Source: Nocardia bovistercoris
Lineage (GTDB): Bacteria; Actinomycetota; Actinomycetes; Mycobacteriales; Mycobacteriaceae
NCBI RefSeq assembly: GCF_015674855.1
Contig: NZ_JADMLG010000002.1
Span: forward strand, 310,001-374,000
Direction of reading: 5' to 3'
DNA: 64,000 bases
Positions 46,694 through 54,199 of the stretch are shown here, in pieces. Each line of letters starts with the position of its first letter. The first letter of the stretch is position 1. Below the pieces are notes generated by a model. The model was not told the origin of the DNA and searched no databases. It worked only from the letters and a program-made list of their open reading frames with translations. Made by a program: the position numbers and the translations under genes.

Positions 46694-47314
46694 CTACGGC
46701 CGTTCCCGCGCCGCGAGAATCGCCTCGACATAGGGCGCCAGCAACTCGCTGAGCTCCACCGGAGCATTGCGCCCCGGACCGGGCGGCGTCGGGATGAAAC
46801 TGAGCGCGATCCTGGCCAGCGCGTGCGCGAGCACCTCCGACTCGGCCCGCGTGGCATCCACCCAGCTGTTCTGGAACGCGGTCGCCAGTCGGTCGGTCGC
46901 GTGCTCGAGCAGCGGCGCGGCATCGAGGGTGATCAGCCGCAACAGATCCGGCTTCACCTCGCCCGCGAGCAGCGAAAGCACCAGCGGGTCGGCGCTCGCT
47001 TCCAGGAAGAAGCCGGCCAGCCCCTCCCGGAACGCGGCGCGCGCGTCACCCACATTGCCGTCGATCGCCGCGCGCACGTGATCGACCAGATCGTCGGCCA
47101 GGCGCAGCGCGTACGCCTGCGCCAACCCAGCCCGCGAACCGAACTCGTTGTAGAGGGTCTGCCTGCTCACCCCGGCCCTGGTCGCCACATCGCCGAGGGT
47201 GATCTTGGCCCAGTCCCGTTCGGTGAGCAGTTCGCGCATCGCGTCGAGCACCGAGGTGCGAAGCAGCACCCGCGCGGCCTCCTGATAGGGAACCCTCGGT
47301 CCGGTGCGCGACAT
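46694..47314 (-). CDS. TetR-family regulator of the alkane hydroxylase operon (AlkX/Rv3249c-like)
   Basis: A 206-residue repressor-type protein. The DNA-binding domain (residues 22-66) contains ITLGDVATRAGVSRQTLYNEFGS; the ligand domain is helical. It is the last gene of alkB-rubA-rubB-tetR, as in the mycobacterial Rv3252c-Rv3249c operon, where the TetR protein represses the operon. ATG 47314 gives MSRTGPRVPYQ; upstream starts lack conservation. Its likely operator is the palindrome at 49123-49142. Confidence 0.85.
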   Translation of the reverse strand: MSRTGPRVPYQEAARVLLRTSVLDAMRELLTERDWAKITLGDVATRAGVSRQTLYNEFGSRAGLAQAYALRLADDLVDHVRAAIDGNVGDARAAFREGLAGFFLEASADPLVLSLLAGEVKPDLLRLITLDAAPLLEHATDRLATAFQNSWVDATRAESEVLAHALARIALSFIPTPPGPGRNAPVELSELLAPYVEAILAARERP

Positions 47315-47354
47315 ACCCGCGACATTGTCACGGGCCCCGGCCGCGGTCAAAATC

Positions 47355-47537
47355 TCACGACCGCTCTACTTCGACCATGAAGAAGTCGGCTTTGGCCGCA
47401 CCGCAATCCGGACAGGTCCAGTCGTCGGGGATGTCGTCCCAGCGGGTTCCCGGTTCGATGCCGTCCTCGGGCCAGCCTTTCGCCTCGTCGTATTCGAAGC
47501 CGCACTGCACGCACTGGAACAGCTTGTACTCACTCAT
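47355..47537 (-). CDS. rubB: rubredoxin RubB
   Basis: A 60-residue rubredoxin carrying electrons to AlkB. Iron ligands are two Cys pairs, [10 protein letters not shown] and CPDCGAAK. The core [20 protein letters not shown] is classic AlkG2-type. It overlaps rubA by 4 nt (ATGA), so both are translated together. Confidence 0.93.
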   Translation of the reverse strand: MSEYKLFQCVQCGFEYDEAKGWPEDGIEPGTRWDDIPDDWTCPDCGAAKADFFMVEVERS

Positions 47538-47707
47538 GTGTTCGCTCCCATCGGTTCGAAGTCGACCTTCTCGCGGACGCCGCAGTCGGGGCAGCACCAG
47601 TCATCGGGAACGGCCGACCACGCCGTGCCCGCCGGGAAGCCCTCGTGCGGTTCGCCCTTCGCCTCGTCGTAGACGTATTCGCAGACCGGACAGCGGAACG
47701 CGCTCAC
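47534..47707 (-). CDS. rubA: rubredoxin RubA
   Basis: A 57-residue rubredoxin with [10 protein letters not shown] and CPDCGVREK iron-binding pairs and [20 protein letters not shown]. In alkane systems the AlkG1-type form often cannot transfer electrons to the hydroxylase whereas AlkG2-type can; which one this is cannot be decided without comparison. GTG 47707 overlaps the alkB stop as GTGA. Confidence 0.92.
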   Translation of the reverse strand: MSAFRCPVCEYVYDEAKGEPHEGFPAGTAWSAVPDDWCCPDCGVREKVDFEPMGANT

Positions 47708-49044
47708 GACCGCGCCTCCGTGACATCCGAGGCGCCCGCACTGTCGGAGGCGCCCGCACCTGTGACATCCGAGGCGCCCGCACCTGTGACATCCGAGGCG
47801 CCCGCACCTGTGACATCCGAGGCGCTGGAGCCGTACCGGGCCAGCACCTTCTCGCGCTCCGGGGGATGGATATTGGCCTTGGTGATGTCGCCGCCGTAGT
47901 GCGCGAGTACCCGCTTGTCCATCACCTTGCGCCACAGCGGCGGGACGTAGGCGATCATGATCATGCTGGCGTAGCCACTGGGCAGATTCGGTGCGCCCTC
48001 CCAGCTGCGCAGGGTCTGGTAGCGCCGGGTGGGATAGGCGTGGTGGTCGCTGTGGCGCTGGAGGTGGTACAGGAAGATGTTCGTGACGAGGTGGTCGCTG
48101 TTCCAGCTGTGCGTGGGAGCGGGCCGTTCGTAGCGTCCCGAGTCCGTGCGCTGCCGGACCAGGCCGTAGTGCTCGAGATAGTTGACGGCCTCGAGCAGGC
48201 TGAATCCGAACACCGCCTGCAGGATCAGGTACGGCAGCAGCCCGATGCCGAAGATCGCGAGCAGCGCCGCGTACAGCAGCACCGACATCCCCCACGCGGT
48301 GAGTACTTCGTTGTGCCTGCTCCACGGCTTCTTGCCCATGCGCTCGAGCCGGGTGCGCTCCAGCTTCCAGGACGAGACGAGACTGCCCCAGACGGTGCGC
48401 GGCCAGAACTCCCAGAAGGTCTCCCCCACCCGCGAACTCGCGGGATCCTCCGGCGTGGCGACGCGGACGTGGTGGCCGCGATTGTGCTCGATGTAGAAGT
48501 GTCCGTAAAACGACTGGGCCAGTGCGATCCGCGACAGCCACCGCTCCAGGTGCACCTTCTTGTGACCGAGTTCGTGCGCGGTGTTGATGCCGATGCCGCC
48601 GATCAGGCCGACCGTCAGCGCCAGGCCGATCTTGTCGACCACGTGCAGTCCGCCGTCGATGCCGAGCCAGCTCACGTTGTCGGCGGTGATCAGGTAGCAG
48701 GCCATGATCAGCGTCGCGTACTGGAACGGTAGGTACAGGTAGGTGAGGTAGCGGTAGTACCTGTCGTTCTCCAAGTACTCCATGACCTCGTCGGGCGGAT
48801 TCTCCCCGTCCGCGCCGAAGAACAGGTCGGCCAGCGGGATGAGCACGTAGATGAGGATCGGGCCGAGCCAGAACGGGACCTGCGCGAGCCGATGCAGGCC
48901 GAGTTCGTTGAGCGCCCAGATCAGCGGGAGTCCGATGGTGAACAGTCCGGTCGGCGCGAACAGCCCCCACAGCCACATGTATCGCTTGCGATCGCGCCAC
49001 GCGGGCGCGGCCTGCCGCTCGGGCGTCCCGATTTCGGTCGACAT
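47704..49044 (-). CDS. alkB: AlkB alkane 1-monooxygenase with repeat tail
   Basis: A 446-residue membrane-bound di-iron alkane hydroxylase. HELGHK (about residue 157), EHNRGHH (about 186), NYLEHYGL and LQRHSDHHAYP are the metal-binding boxes. Six membrane helices precede and surround them. The C-terminus after KVLARYGSS carries three ASDVTGAG octapeptides and two partial copies, unusual for AlkB. ATG 49044 has GGAG upstream; it heads the alkB-rubA-rubB-tetR operon, all joined by 4-nt overlaps except the last. Expected inducers are long-chain alkanes. Confidence 0.95.
   Translation of the reverse strand: MSTEIGTPERQAAPAWRDRKRYMWLWGLFAPTGLFTIGLPLIWALNELGLHRLAQVPFWLGPILIYVLIPLADLFFGADGENPPDEVMEYLENDRYYRYLTYLYLPFQYATLIMACYLITADNVSWLGIDGGLHVVDKIGLALTVGLIGGIGINTAHELGHKKVHLERWLSRIALAQSFYGHFYIEHNRGHHVRVATPEDPASSRVGETFWEFWPRTVWGSLVSSWKLERTRLERMGKKPWSRHNEVLTAWGMSVLLYAALLAIFGIGLLPYLILQAVFGFSLLEAVNYLEHYGLVRQRTDSGRYERPAPTHSWNSDHLVTNIFLYHLQRHSDHHAYPTRRYQTLRSWEGAPNLPSGYASMIMIAYVPPLWRKVMDKRVLAHYGGDITKANIHPPEREKVLARYGSSASDVTGAGASDVTGAGASDVTGAGASDSAGASDVTEARS
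47719..47830. repeat. 24-bp tandem repeat in the alkB 3' end
   Basis: Near-identical 24-bp units begin at 47762, 47786 and 47810, flanked by partial copies. Each encodes ASDVTGAG on the minus strand. Confidence 0.85.
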
Positions 49045-49122
49045 CGTCGTCTCCAATCCACAGCGCGTGTGACGCGCACTACAACCACATTTGACAATAG
49101 AACCATCAGTGTCATGTGTCTA

Positions 49123-49142
49123 TACAAATTGGATGATTTGTA
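49123..49142 (-). promoter_or_regulatory. palindromic operator in the alkB promoter
   Basis: TACAAAT-TGGATG-ATTTGTA is a perfect 7-bp inverted repeat. On the minus strand it overlaps a TATAGA -10 element (49124-49119). Size and symmetry fit a TetR dimer; the operon's own tetR gene is the obvious partner. Confidence 0.6.
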
Positions 49143-49238
49143 AAATCGAGACCGTGTGCCGTCCTGTGACGGAACCGACCCGGACAACGGAACCGGGCCG
49201 CACCCGACATGGGTACGGCCCGGTCGGATCGGCGACGG

Positions 49239-49760
49239 CTACCGCGCCAACAGCGCATCCGCGTTGTCGGGCAGCGCGCCCACCCGCCACCAGCGCAGGT
49301 CGGTGGACTCCGCACTGCGCACCGGCACCGCACCGGCGGGCGCGGTGATGCGGAACAGCAGATCGAGATGCCGGGTCGGCTGCCCGAGCGAACAGGTGAT
49401 GGGATGGGCCTGCGCGCCGAACAACCCGGGATCCAGGACGAGCCCGTCGATGCCGGACTCCTCGGTCGCCTCACGCAGCGCGGCATCGGCGACCGTCGCG
49501 TCCTCCTCCTCGCAGTGACCGCCGAGCTGGATCCAGCGACCGACGCGCGGATGCAGGGTCAACAGCACCTCGGCGCCGTCGTGGGAGTACACGATCGCGG
49601 AGGCGGTGATGTGCCCTGCCGCGTGCTCACGCAGACAGCCGCGCGGGGCCGACCCGAGGAAAGCGAGCATCGCCTCGCGCAACGACTGGTCGGAACCCTT
49701 TGCCGGAGACCAGGTTTCCAAGATCTCGGTAGCCGACGCGTGCAACGAGCGCGCGCTCAC
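49239..49760 (-). CDS. NUDIX hydrolase
   Basis: A 173-residue pyrophosphohydrolase. The NUDIX box reads [20 protein letters not shown] plus EESG (the consensus GX5EX7REUXEEXGU), with the metal-binding Glu residues intact. It begins with a GTGA overlap on the fbiB stop, so it belongs to the fbiA-fbiB operon. The substrate cannot be told; a role in F420 or FMN nucleotide housekeeping is possible from context. Confidence 0.85.
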   Translation of the reverse strand: MSARSLHASATEILETWSPAKGSDQSLREAMLAFLGSAPRGCLREHAAGHITASAIVYSHDGAEVLLTLHPRVGRWIQLGGHCEEEDATVADAALREATEESGIDGLVLDPGLFGAQAHPITCSLGQPTRHLDLLFRITAPAGAVPVRSAESTDLRWWRVGALPDNADALLAR

Positions 49761-51124
49761 AGTTCCACCAGCCCGGCTCCGGGACCGAAGACCGGACGCG
49801 GGCTCAGCTCCTCGAGCGGATGCCCGACGGCGATCGCGCCGAGCGGATTCCAGTCCGCCTCGAGCCCGAGCGTCTCGCGGGTGAGTTCCGGGGCGAAGAT
49901 GGTCGACCCGATCCAGCAACTGCCGACGCCCTCCGCGGCCAGCGCAACCAGCAGCCCCTGCACCGCCGCGCCCACCGCGACCGTGAACATGGTGCGCTCG
50001 GCCGCGCGACGGCGCTCGTCCGGATAGTCGTGCGCACCGTCCGGGACACAGAACGGAATGATCACCTCCGGCGCGTCGAACAGGATGCGGCCGCGCGCGA
50101 CCCGGCGCCGCACCCGCTCGGCGTCGAGTCCGTCGGCGGTCAGGTCGGCGCGCCACTTCTCGGCCATGGCCTCGAGCAGGCGGGCGCGGACCTCGGGGGT
50201 GCGCAGCCACACGAAGCGCACGGGTCGGGTGTGGTGCGGCGCGGGCGCGGTGAGCGCGGTCGCGATGGCGGAGCGGACGAGTTCGGGATCGACCGGGGTG
50301 TCGGCGAAGCGACGGATCGAGCGCCGCAGCAGCAGCGCCTGTCTGCGGCCCTTCGCGATGGCGTAGTCGGTGCCGAGCCAGAACAGGTCGTCCTCGCCGC
50401 GGCGCAGCAGATCCGCGGCCGACGAACCGTCGTCGACCACGGGCAGGCCGCGCACCACGGCCACCGGGACACCTCCGAGTTTGCCCTTCACCAGATCGGC
50501 GGCGGCCGCGAGTTCGTCGGCGATGGCGACCAGGGTGACGTGCAGTTCGTTGCCCTGCCCGTCCACCGCGCCCGCGTAGTCGTGCAGCACCCGAAGGCCC
50601 GCCGAGCCGATCGCGACATCGGTCTGCCCGGTTCGCCACGCGCGCCCCATGGTGTCGGTGATCACCACGGCGACCGTCACGCCGAGTCGTTCGGCGAGTG
50701 CGCGCCGCAGCGCCTTCGCGCTGGCGTCGGGATCGCTGGGCAGCAGCAGCAACTCACCCTTTTCGACATTCGAGCCGTCCACCCCCGACGCCGCCTGGAC
50801 GATGCCGAGCTTGTTCTCGGTGATCAGAGTCCGTCCTTTGTGCGCCAGCACCCGGACGGCTTCCTGGTCGACCAGCGAGCGGCGCACCTTGTCGCGTTCC
50901 TCGGGGTCGAGCGGCGCGGCCACCACCCGCCCTTCGACCTTGGCGACGATCTTGCTGGTGACGACGAGGATGTCCCCGTCGGCCAACCAGCCCGCCTCGG
51001 CCGCGATGTGTTCGGCCAGATCGTCGCCAGGCCGGAACTCCGGCAGGCCGAGGACGGGCAGGATGCTCAGTTCGGTCGCCGCGTGGTCGGTGTTCGGGGT
51101 CACCTCGGTGTTCGGGGTCACCAT
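49757..51124 (-). CDS. fbiB: FbiB, F420:gamma-glutamyl ligase fused to a nitroreductase-like domain
   Basis: Adds glutamates to coenzyme F420 and reduces dehydro-F420-0. The 455-residue fusion has the CofE ligase in residues 1-250 ([37 protein letters not shown]) and the FMN-binding domain in residues 255-455 ([36 protein letters not shown]). Start ATG 51124 overlaps the fbiA stop. The first residues, [12 protein letters not shown], are an exact-like duplicate of an 18-bp unit that carries the GTG codon, an odd feature at a start site. Confidence 0.93.
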   Translation of the reverse strand: MVTPNTEVTPNTDHAATELSILPVLGLPEFRPGDDLAEHIAAEAGWLADGDILVVTSKIVAKVEGRVVAAPLDPEERDKVRRSLVDQEAVRVLAHKGRTLITENKLGIVQAASGVDGSNVEKGELLLLPSDPDASAKALRRALAERLGVTVAVVITDTMGRAWRTGQTDVAIGSAGLRVLHDYAGAVDGQGNELHVTLVAIADELAAAADLVKGKLGGVPVAVVRGLPVVDDGSSAADLLRRGEDDLFWLGTDYAIAKGRRQALLLRRSIRRFADTPVDPELVRSAIATALTAPAPHHTRPVRFVWLRTPEVRARLLEAMAEKWRADLTADGLDAERVRRRVARGRILFDAPEVIIPFCVPDGAHDYPDERRRAAERTMFTVAVGAAVQGLLVALAAEGVGSCWIGSTIFAPELTRETLGLEADWNPLGAIAVGHPLEELSPRPVFGPGAGLVEL

Positions 51125-52116
51125 TTCACTCCTGCCAGGTCGAGGCCCTCGCGCACGATCTCCGCGGTGGTCGGCGGATCGGTCATCAGCAGCGGCACGC
51201 TGCGCACCTCGACACCGGGCACATCGGCGGTGTCGGTGCTGTGGATCAGCCATCCGTCCAGGATTCCGGTGCCCGATCTGGCGCCGTAATGCCTGCCTAT
51301 GGCCTCCGCGGTGGTTTCGACGCCGATCACCGAAAGGCATTCGTCGGCCATCCCGCGCAGCGGCTTGCCGTCGATCACCCCGGAGACGCCGATCACCGGC
51401 GCCGCGGTGGTGCGCAGCGCGCCGCGAATGCCGGGCACCGCGAGGATGGCGCCGATACTCACCACGGGGTTGGACGGCGCCAGAAATACGGCATCGGCGG
51501 CTTCTATGATCTCGGTCACATTTGGGGCAGGTTTGGCGTCTTCGGCCCCGATTGTCGCGAATCCATGGGTCCTGATGTTCGCCCGATACCGTACCCACCA
51601 CTCCTGGAAATGAATCGCGCGACGTTCGCCAGAGTTCTCCTCGTCACTCACGACGACATGTGTTTCACAGCGATCATCGGTTGCCGGGATGAGTTTCACG
51701 CCGGGCTGCCAGCGGTTGCACAGCGCTTCGGTGACCGCGGAAAGCGGGTACCCGGCACGCAACATTTCGGTGCGAATCAAGTGCGTCGCGATATCGCGAT
51801 CGCCGAGCCCGAACCAGTCCGGCTGCGCGTGATACTTCGCCAGCTCCTCCTTGGCGTGCCAGGTCTCGCCGACCCGGCCCCATCCGCGTTCGGTGTCGAT
51901 GCCGCCACCCAGGGTGTACATGCAGGTATCGAGGTCGGGACAGATTCGCAGGCCGTGCATCCACACGTCGTCGCCGACATTGACGATCGCGGAGATCTCG
52001 GCGTCGGGCAGCAGCTCGCGCACACCCTGCAGGAAGCGCGCGCCACCGACTCCGCCGACCAGCACGGCGATCCTGCGCCCGTTCGCGGGCGCGATGTGCG
52101 CTTGTTGTCCAGTCAC
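51118..52116 (-). CDS. fbiA: FbiA, 2-phospho-L-lactate/PEP transferase of F420 synthesis
   Basis: Transfers the activated phospholactate or phosphoenolpyruvate group to FO. The 332-residue CofD-family protein begins [20 protein letters not shown] and has [51 protein letters not shown] and [23 protein letters not shown] 52116 lies 8 nt after TAGGCT on the minus strand, so its transcript is nearly leaderless. It is divergent from whiB2, as in mycobacteria. Confidence 0.95.
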   Translation of the reverse strand: MTGQQAHIAPANGRRIAVLVGGVGGARFLQGVRELLPDAEISAIVNVGDDVWMHGLRICPDLDTCMYTLGGGIDTERGWGRVGETWHAKEELAKYHAQPDWFGLGDRDIATHLIRTEMLRAGYPLSAVTEALCNRWQPGVKLIPATDDRCETHVVVSDEENSGERRAIHFQEWWVRYRANIRTHGFATIGAEDAKPAPNVTEIIEAADAVFLAPSNPVVSIGAILAVPGIRGALRTTAAPVIGVSGVIDGKPLRGMADECLSVIGVETTAEAIGRHYGARSGTGILDGWLIHSTDTADVPGVEVRSVPLLMTDPPTTAEIVREGLDLAGVKW

Positions 52117-52460
52117 ATCGAGACAGCCTATGCCGTGGCCGAACCCGGCTCACTCACGCCATATTTGCTGTTTATTTGCTATTCCCGACACAAGATCAAC
52201 GGAGAAATCGAAGGCGGATAGTAACGGAATAGCGACGGCGGCTTGACCATCCCTACATCCGGCGTGTCTAATCACAGACATGTCATTCCGGGTTCGCGCG
52301 AGAGCCCAAGGCGCGAACAGTTTTTCGAACACATGTTCGCACGGGAGTGACGTGTTCGGGGATGTCCGCGGGACAACGTCGCGGGGTAGGGCCGTCGGTG
52401 TCCGTGTTGGCCCGACGGAAAAAATCATTCTGCGCTAACACACAGTGAGGAGGCGGAGCG
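52117..52460. other. whiB2-fbiA divergent control region
   Basis: A 344-nt region with no gene. It contains the fbiA -10 element near 52125-52130, a LexA-like palindrome at 52325-52340, a second stretch with GTTCG half-sites at 52355-52362, and GGAGGCGG just before the whiB2 start. A long untranslated leader on whiB2 is likely. Confidence 0.5.
52325..52340. promoter_or_regulatory. LexA/SOS-box-like palindrome
   Basis: TCGAAC-ACAT-GTTCGC matches the actinobacterial SOS box TCGAAC-N4-GTTCGA at 11 of 12 positions. It lies about 120 nt before the whiB2 start. Confidence 0.55.
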
Positions 52461-52841
52461 ATGACCGACGATATGGTCACGCCAACCGATTCCACAGCAG
52501 GCGCAGCTCGTGGCGTCTGCGCAGACATCGGCCGAATCGAACGGGAGGACGCGAGCGACGACATGTCGACGCCGCGGCTCAGCCTGGTCGTGACGGGGTT
52601 CGACGAGATGTTCGAGTCCATCGAAGAGCAATGGCAGGAACGCGCCCTATGCGCGCAGACCGACCCCGAGGCGTTCTTCCCCGAGAAGGGCGGCTCGACT
52701 CGGGAGGCGAAGCGCATCTGCATGGGTTGCGAGGTTCGCGACGAGTGCCTCGAATACGCACTCGCGCACGATGAGCGCTTCGGTATCTGGGGCGGGCTCT
52801 CCGAACGGGAGCGCCGTCGCCTCAAGCGCGGAATCGGCTGA
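52461..52841 (+). CDS. whiB2: WhiB2 iron-sulfur transcription factor
   Basis: A 126-residue WhiB/WhmD-type regulator of septation and cell division. Cluster ligands C64, C87, C90 and C96 precede the GIWGG turn (108-112) and the basic tail RERRRLKRGIG. The sequence from QWQERALCAQTDPEAFFPEK is almost identical to mycobacterial WhiB2, but about 55 extra N-terminal residues are present. AGGAGGCGGAGCG precedes ATG 52461; an internal ATG at 52563 would give a protein of usual mycobacterial length and remains possible. Confidence 0.93.
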   Translation: MTDDMVTPTDSTAGAARGVCADIGRIEREDASDDMSTPRLSLVVTGFDEMFESIEEQWQERALCAQTDPEAFFPEKGGSTREAKRICMGCEVRDECLEYALAHDERFGIWGGLSERERRRLKRGIG

Positions 52842-52925
52842 CGGACGGGCGCCGCACCGACCTCACCGCGAGGTCGGTGCGAGTTCACCCCACGACCCGC
52901 GAACAGCCACCAGCCGATGACGACG

Positions 52926-52977
52926 ATTCAGCAAGACGACCATTCAGCAAGACGACGATTCACAAGACGATTCACAA
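52926..52977. repeat. 16-bp tandem repeat ATTCAGCAAGACGAC
   Basis: Two near-identical 16-bp copies (52926, 52942) are followed by shortened copies at 52958 and 52970, immediately before the promoter of the next gene. Copy number could affect its expression. Confidence 0.6.
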
Positions 52978-52983
52978 ATAGCA

Positions 52984-52989
52984 TAGATT
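52984..52989 (+). promoter_or_regulatory. leaderless -10 element TAGATT
   Basis: TAGATT ends 6 nt before the ATG at 52996. Confidence 0.5.
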
Positions 52990-52995
52990 CGTTTC

Positions 52996-53475
52996 ATGTC
53001 CCGCTCTCGTAATCGACGGCCACCGACCGCGCGGTCGGTGATCCGCCGCGGCCGCGGTGTGCGCGGGCCGATGCTGCCCCCGACCGTGCCCGCGTGGCGC
53101 ACCCGAGGGCAGCAGTTCGACCGGCTGGTCCTCGAGGCTTTCGCCCCGCTGGACAGCCGCTGGCACGATCGACTCACCAAACTCGACATCGCCGTCGACG
53201 ATGTCCCCAAAATCCGTCCGCTGCACCCCGATTCGGTCACCTGGCCGGACGAGGTCGTCGCCGACGGCCCGGTGCCGCTGTCGCGGCTCGTCCCCGCGGG
53301 CGTCGACCGCCACGGCGCGGCCACCCGGGCCCGCGTCGTCCTGTTCCGCAAGCCGCTGGAACTGCGCGCGGGCGACCCCGACGACCTCGTCGACCTGCTG
53401 CGCGAAGTCCTCGTGCAGCAGATCGCCACCTATCTCGGCGTCGACCCCGACATCATCGATCCCGAACCCGAATAG
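52996..53475 (+). CDS. metallopeptidase-family (zincin-like) protein lacking HExxH
   Basis: A 159-residue protein in the place of Rv3259. After a basic N-terminus (MSRSRNRRPPTARSVIRRGR) comes a domain like the minimal zincin family (PF06262 type): LDIAVDDVPKIRP, ARVVLFRKPLELRA and LLREVLVQQIATYLGVD. The last segment stands where other members have V-H-E-x-x-H; both His are replaced (VQQIATYLG), so it cannot be an ordinary zinc protease. It could have a structural role. The start is fixed by a TAGATT element 6 nt upstream. Confidence 0.65.
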   Translation: MSRSRNRRPPTARSVIRRGRGVRGPMLPPTVPAWRTRGQQFDRLVLEAFAPLDSRWHDRLTKLDIAVDDVPKIRPLHPDSVTWPDEVVADGPVPLSRLVPAGVDRHGAATRARVVLFRKPLELRAGDPDDLVDLLREVLVQQIATYLGVDPDIIDPEPE

Positions 53476-53543
53476 GCGCGGCCCGAGCACGTGAGGAACG
53501 CCCCTTTACCGCGTGTCTGGCCGCGAGCGGAGGCCAGGGGGGT

Positions 53544-53549
53544 TACTCT
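53544..53549 (+). promoter_or_regulatory. leaderless -10 element TACTCT
   Basis: TACTCT ends 7 nt before the GTG at 53557, which decides that start over the ATG at 53566. Confidence 0.55.
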
Positions 53550-53556
53550 CATCGAC

Positions 53557-53946
53557 GTGATCCCCATGCGTCGTTGCTGCCGACCAGGCTGCAAGAATCC
53601 GGCCGTCGCGACGCTCACGTATGTGTACTCGGACTCGACGGCCGTGGTCGGACCGCTCGCCACCGTCGCCGAACCGCACTCATGGGACCTCTGCGAAACA
53701 CACGCCTCACGCATCACCGCGCCCAAGGGCTGGGACATGGTCCGCCACGAAGGCGGATTCTCCTCCAGCACACCGGACGACGATGACCTGACGGCGCTGG
53801 CGGAGGCCGTACGCGAGGCCGGATTACGCAGACGTCCGCCCGAACCCGAACAGCGCGGCTATCGCGACTATTCGCCACCGCCGCAGCGCGCCACGAGAAC
53901 CGGTCGCCGCGGCCACCTCAGGGTGCTGCCCGATCCACCGAGCTGA
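53557..53946 (+). CDS. DUF3499-family zinc-ribbon-like protein
   Basis: A 129-residue protein (VIPMRRCCRPGCKNPAVATL at the start) with CCRPGC and LCETH pairs that probably bind zinc, followed by APKGWDMVRHEGG and a Pro/Arg-rich tail. This is the actinobacterial DUF3499 family (Rv3258c), of unknown function and always near the phosphomannomutase gene. Its stop codon lies at the start of a 77-bp tandem repeat array. Confidence 0.8.
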   Translation: MIPMRRCCRPGCKNPAVATLTYVYSDSTAVVGPLATVAEPHSWDLCETHASRITAPKGWDMVRHEGGFSSSTPDDDDLTALAEAVREAGLRRRPPEPEQRGYRDYSPPPQRATRTGRRGHLRVLPDPPS

Positions 53947-54158
53947 GCGCGGGCCCTACGTGGTCACGCTGCGCTACCACCTCCGGGCCTGACGCACTCA
54001 TGACGGTGTCCTCCGGGTCATGAGCGCGGGCCCTACGTGGTCACGCTGCGCTACCACCTCCGGGCCTGACGCACTCATGACGGTGTCCTCCGGGTCATGA
54101 GCGCGGGCCCTACGTGGTCACGCTGCGCTACCACCTCCGGGCCTGACGCGCTCATGAC
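53944..54158. repeat. 77-bp tandem repeat, 2.8 copies
   Basis: Units begin at 53944, 54021 and 54098. The first two are identical over all 77 bases; the third matches until about 54158. Each holds GGGCCCTACGTGG and GGGCCTGACGC, which can pair in part. The array fills the gap between DUF3499 and the phosphomannomutase promoter. Confidence 0.9.
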
Positions 54159-54186
54159 CGCCGTCGAGCCTGTCGGGGCGAGCTAT

Positions 54187-54192
54187 TAGGGT
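54187..54192 (+). promoter_or_regulatory. leaderless -10 element TAGGGT
   Basis: TAGGGT ends 7 nt before the ATG at 54200, beyond the repeat array. Confidence 0.6.
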
Positions 54193-54199
54193 GGTGCCC

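Noticed and set aside
53944-54158. CRISPR array
   Set aside because: The three units are contiguous 77-bp repeats with no unique spacers and no cas genes nearby.
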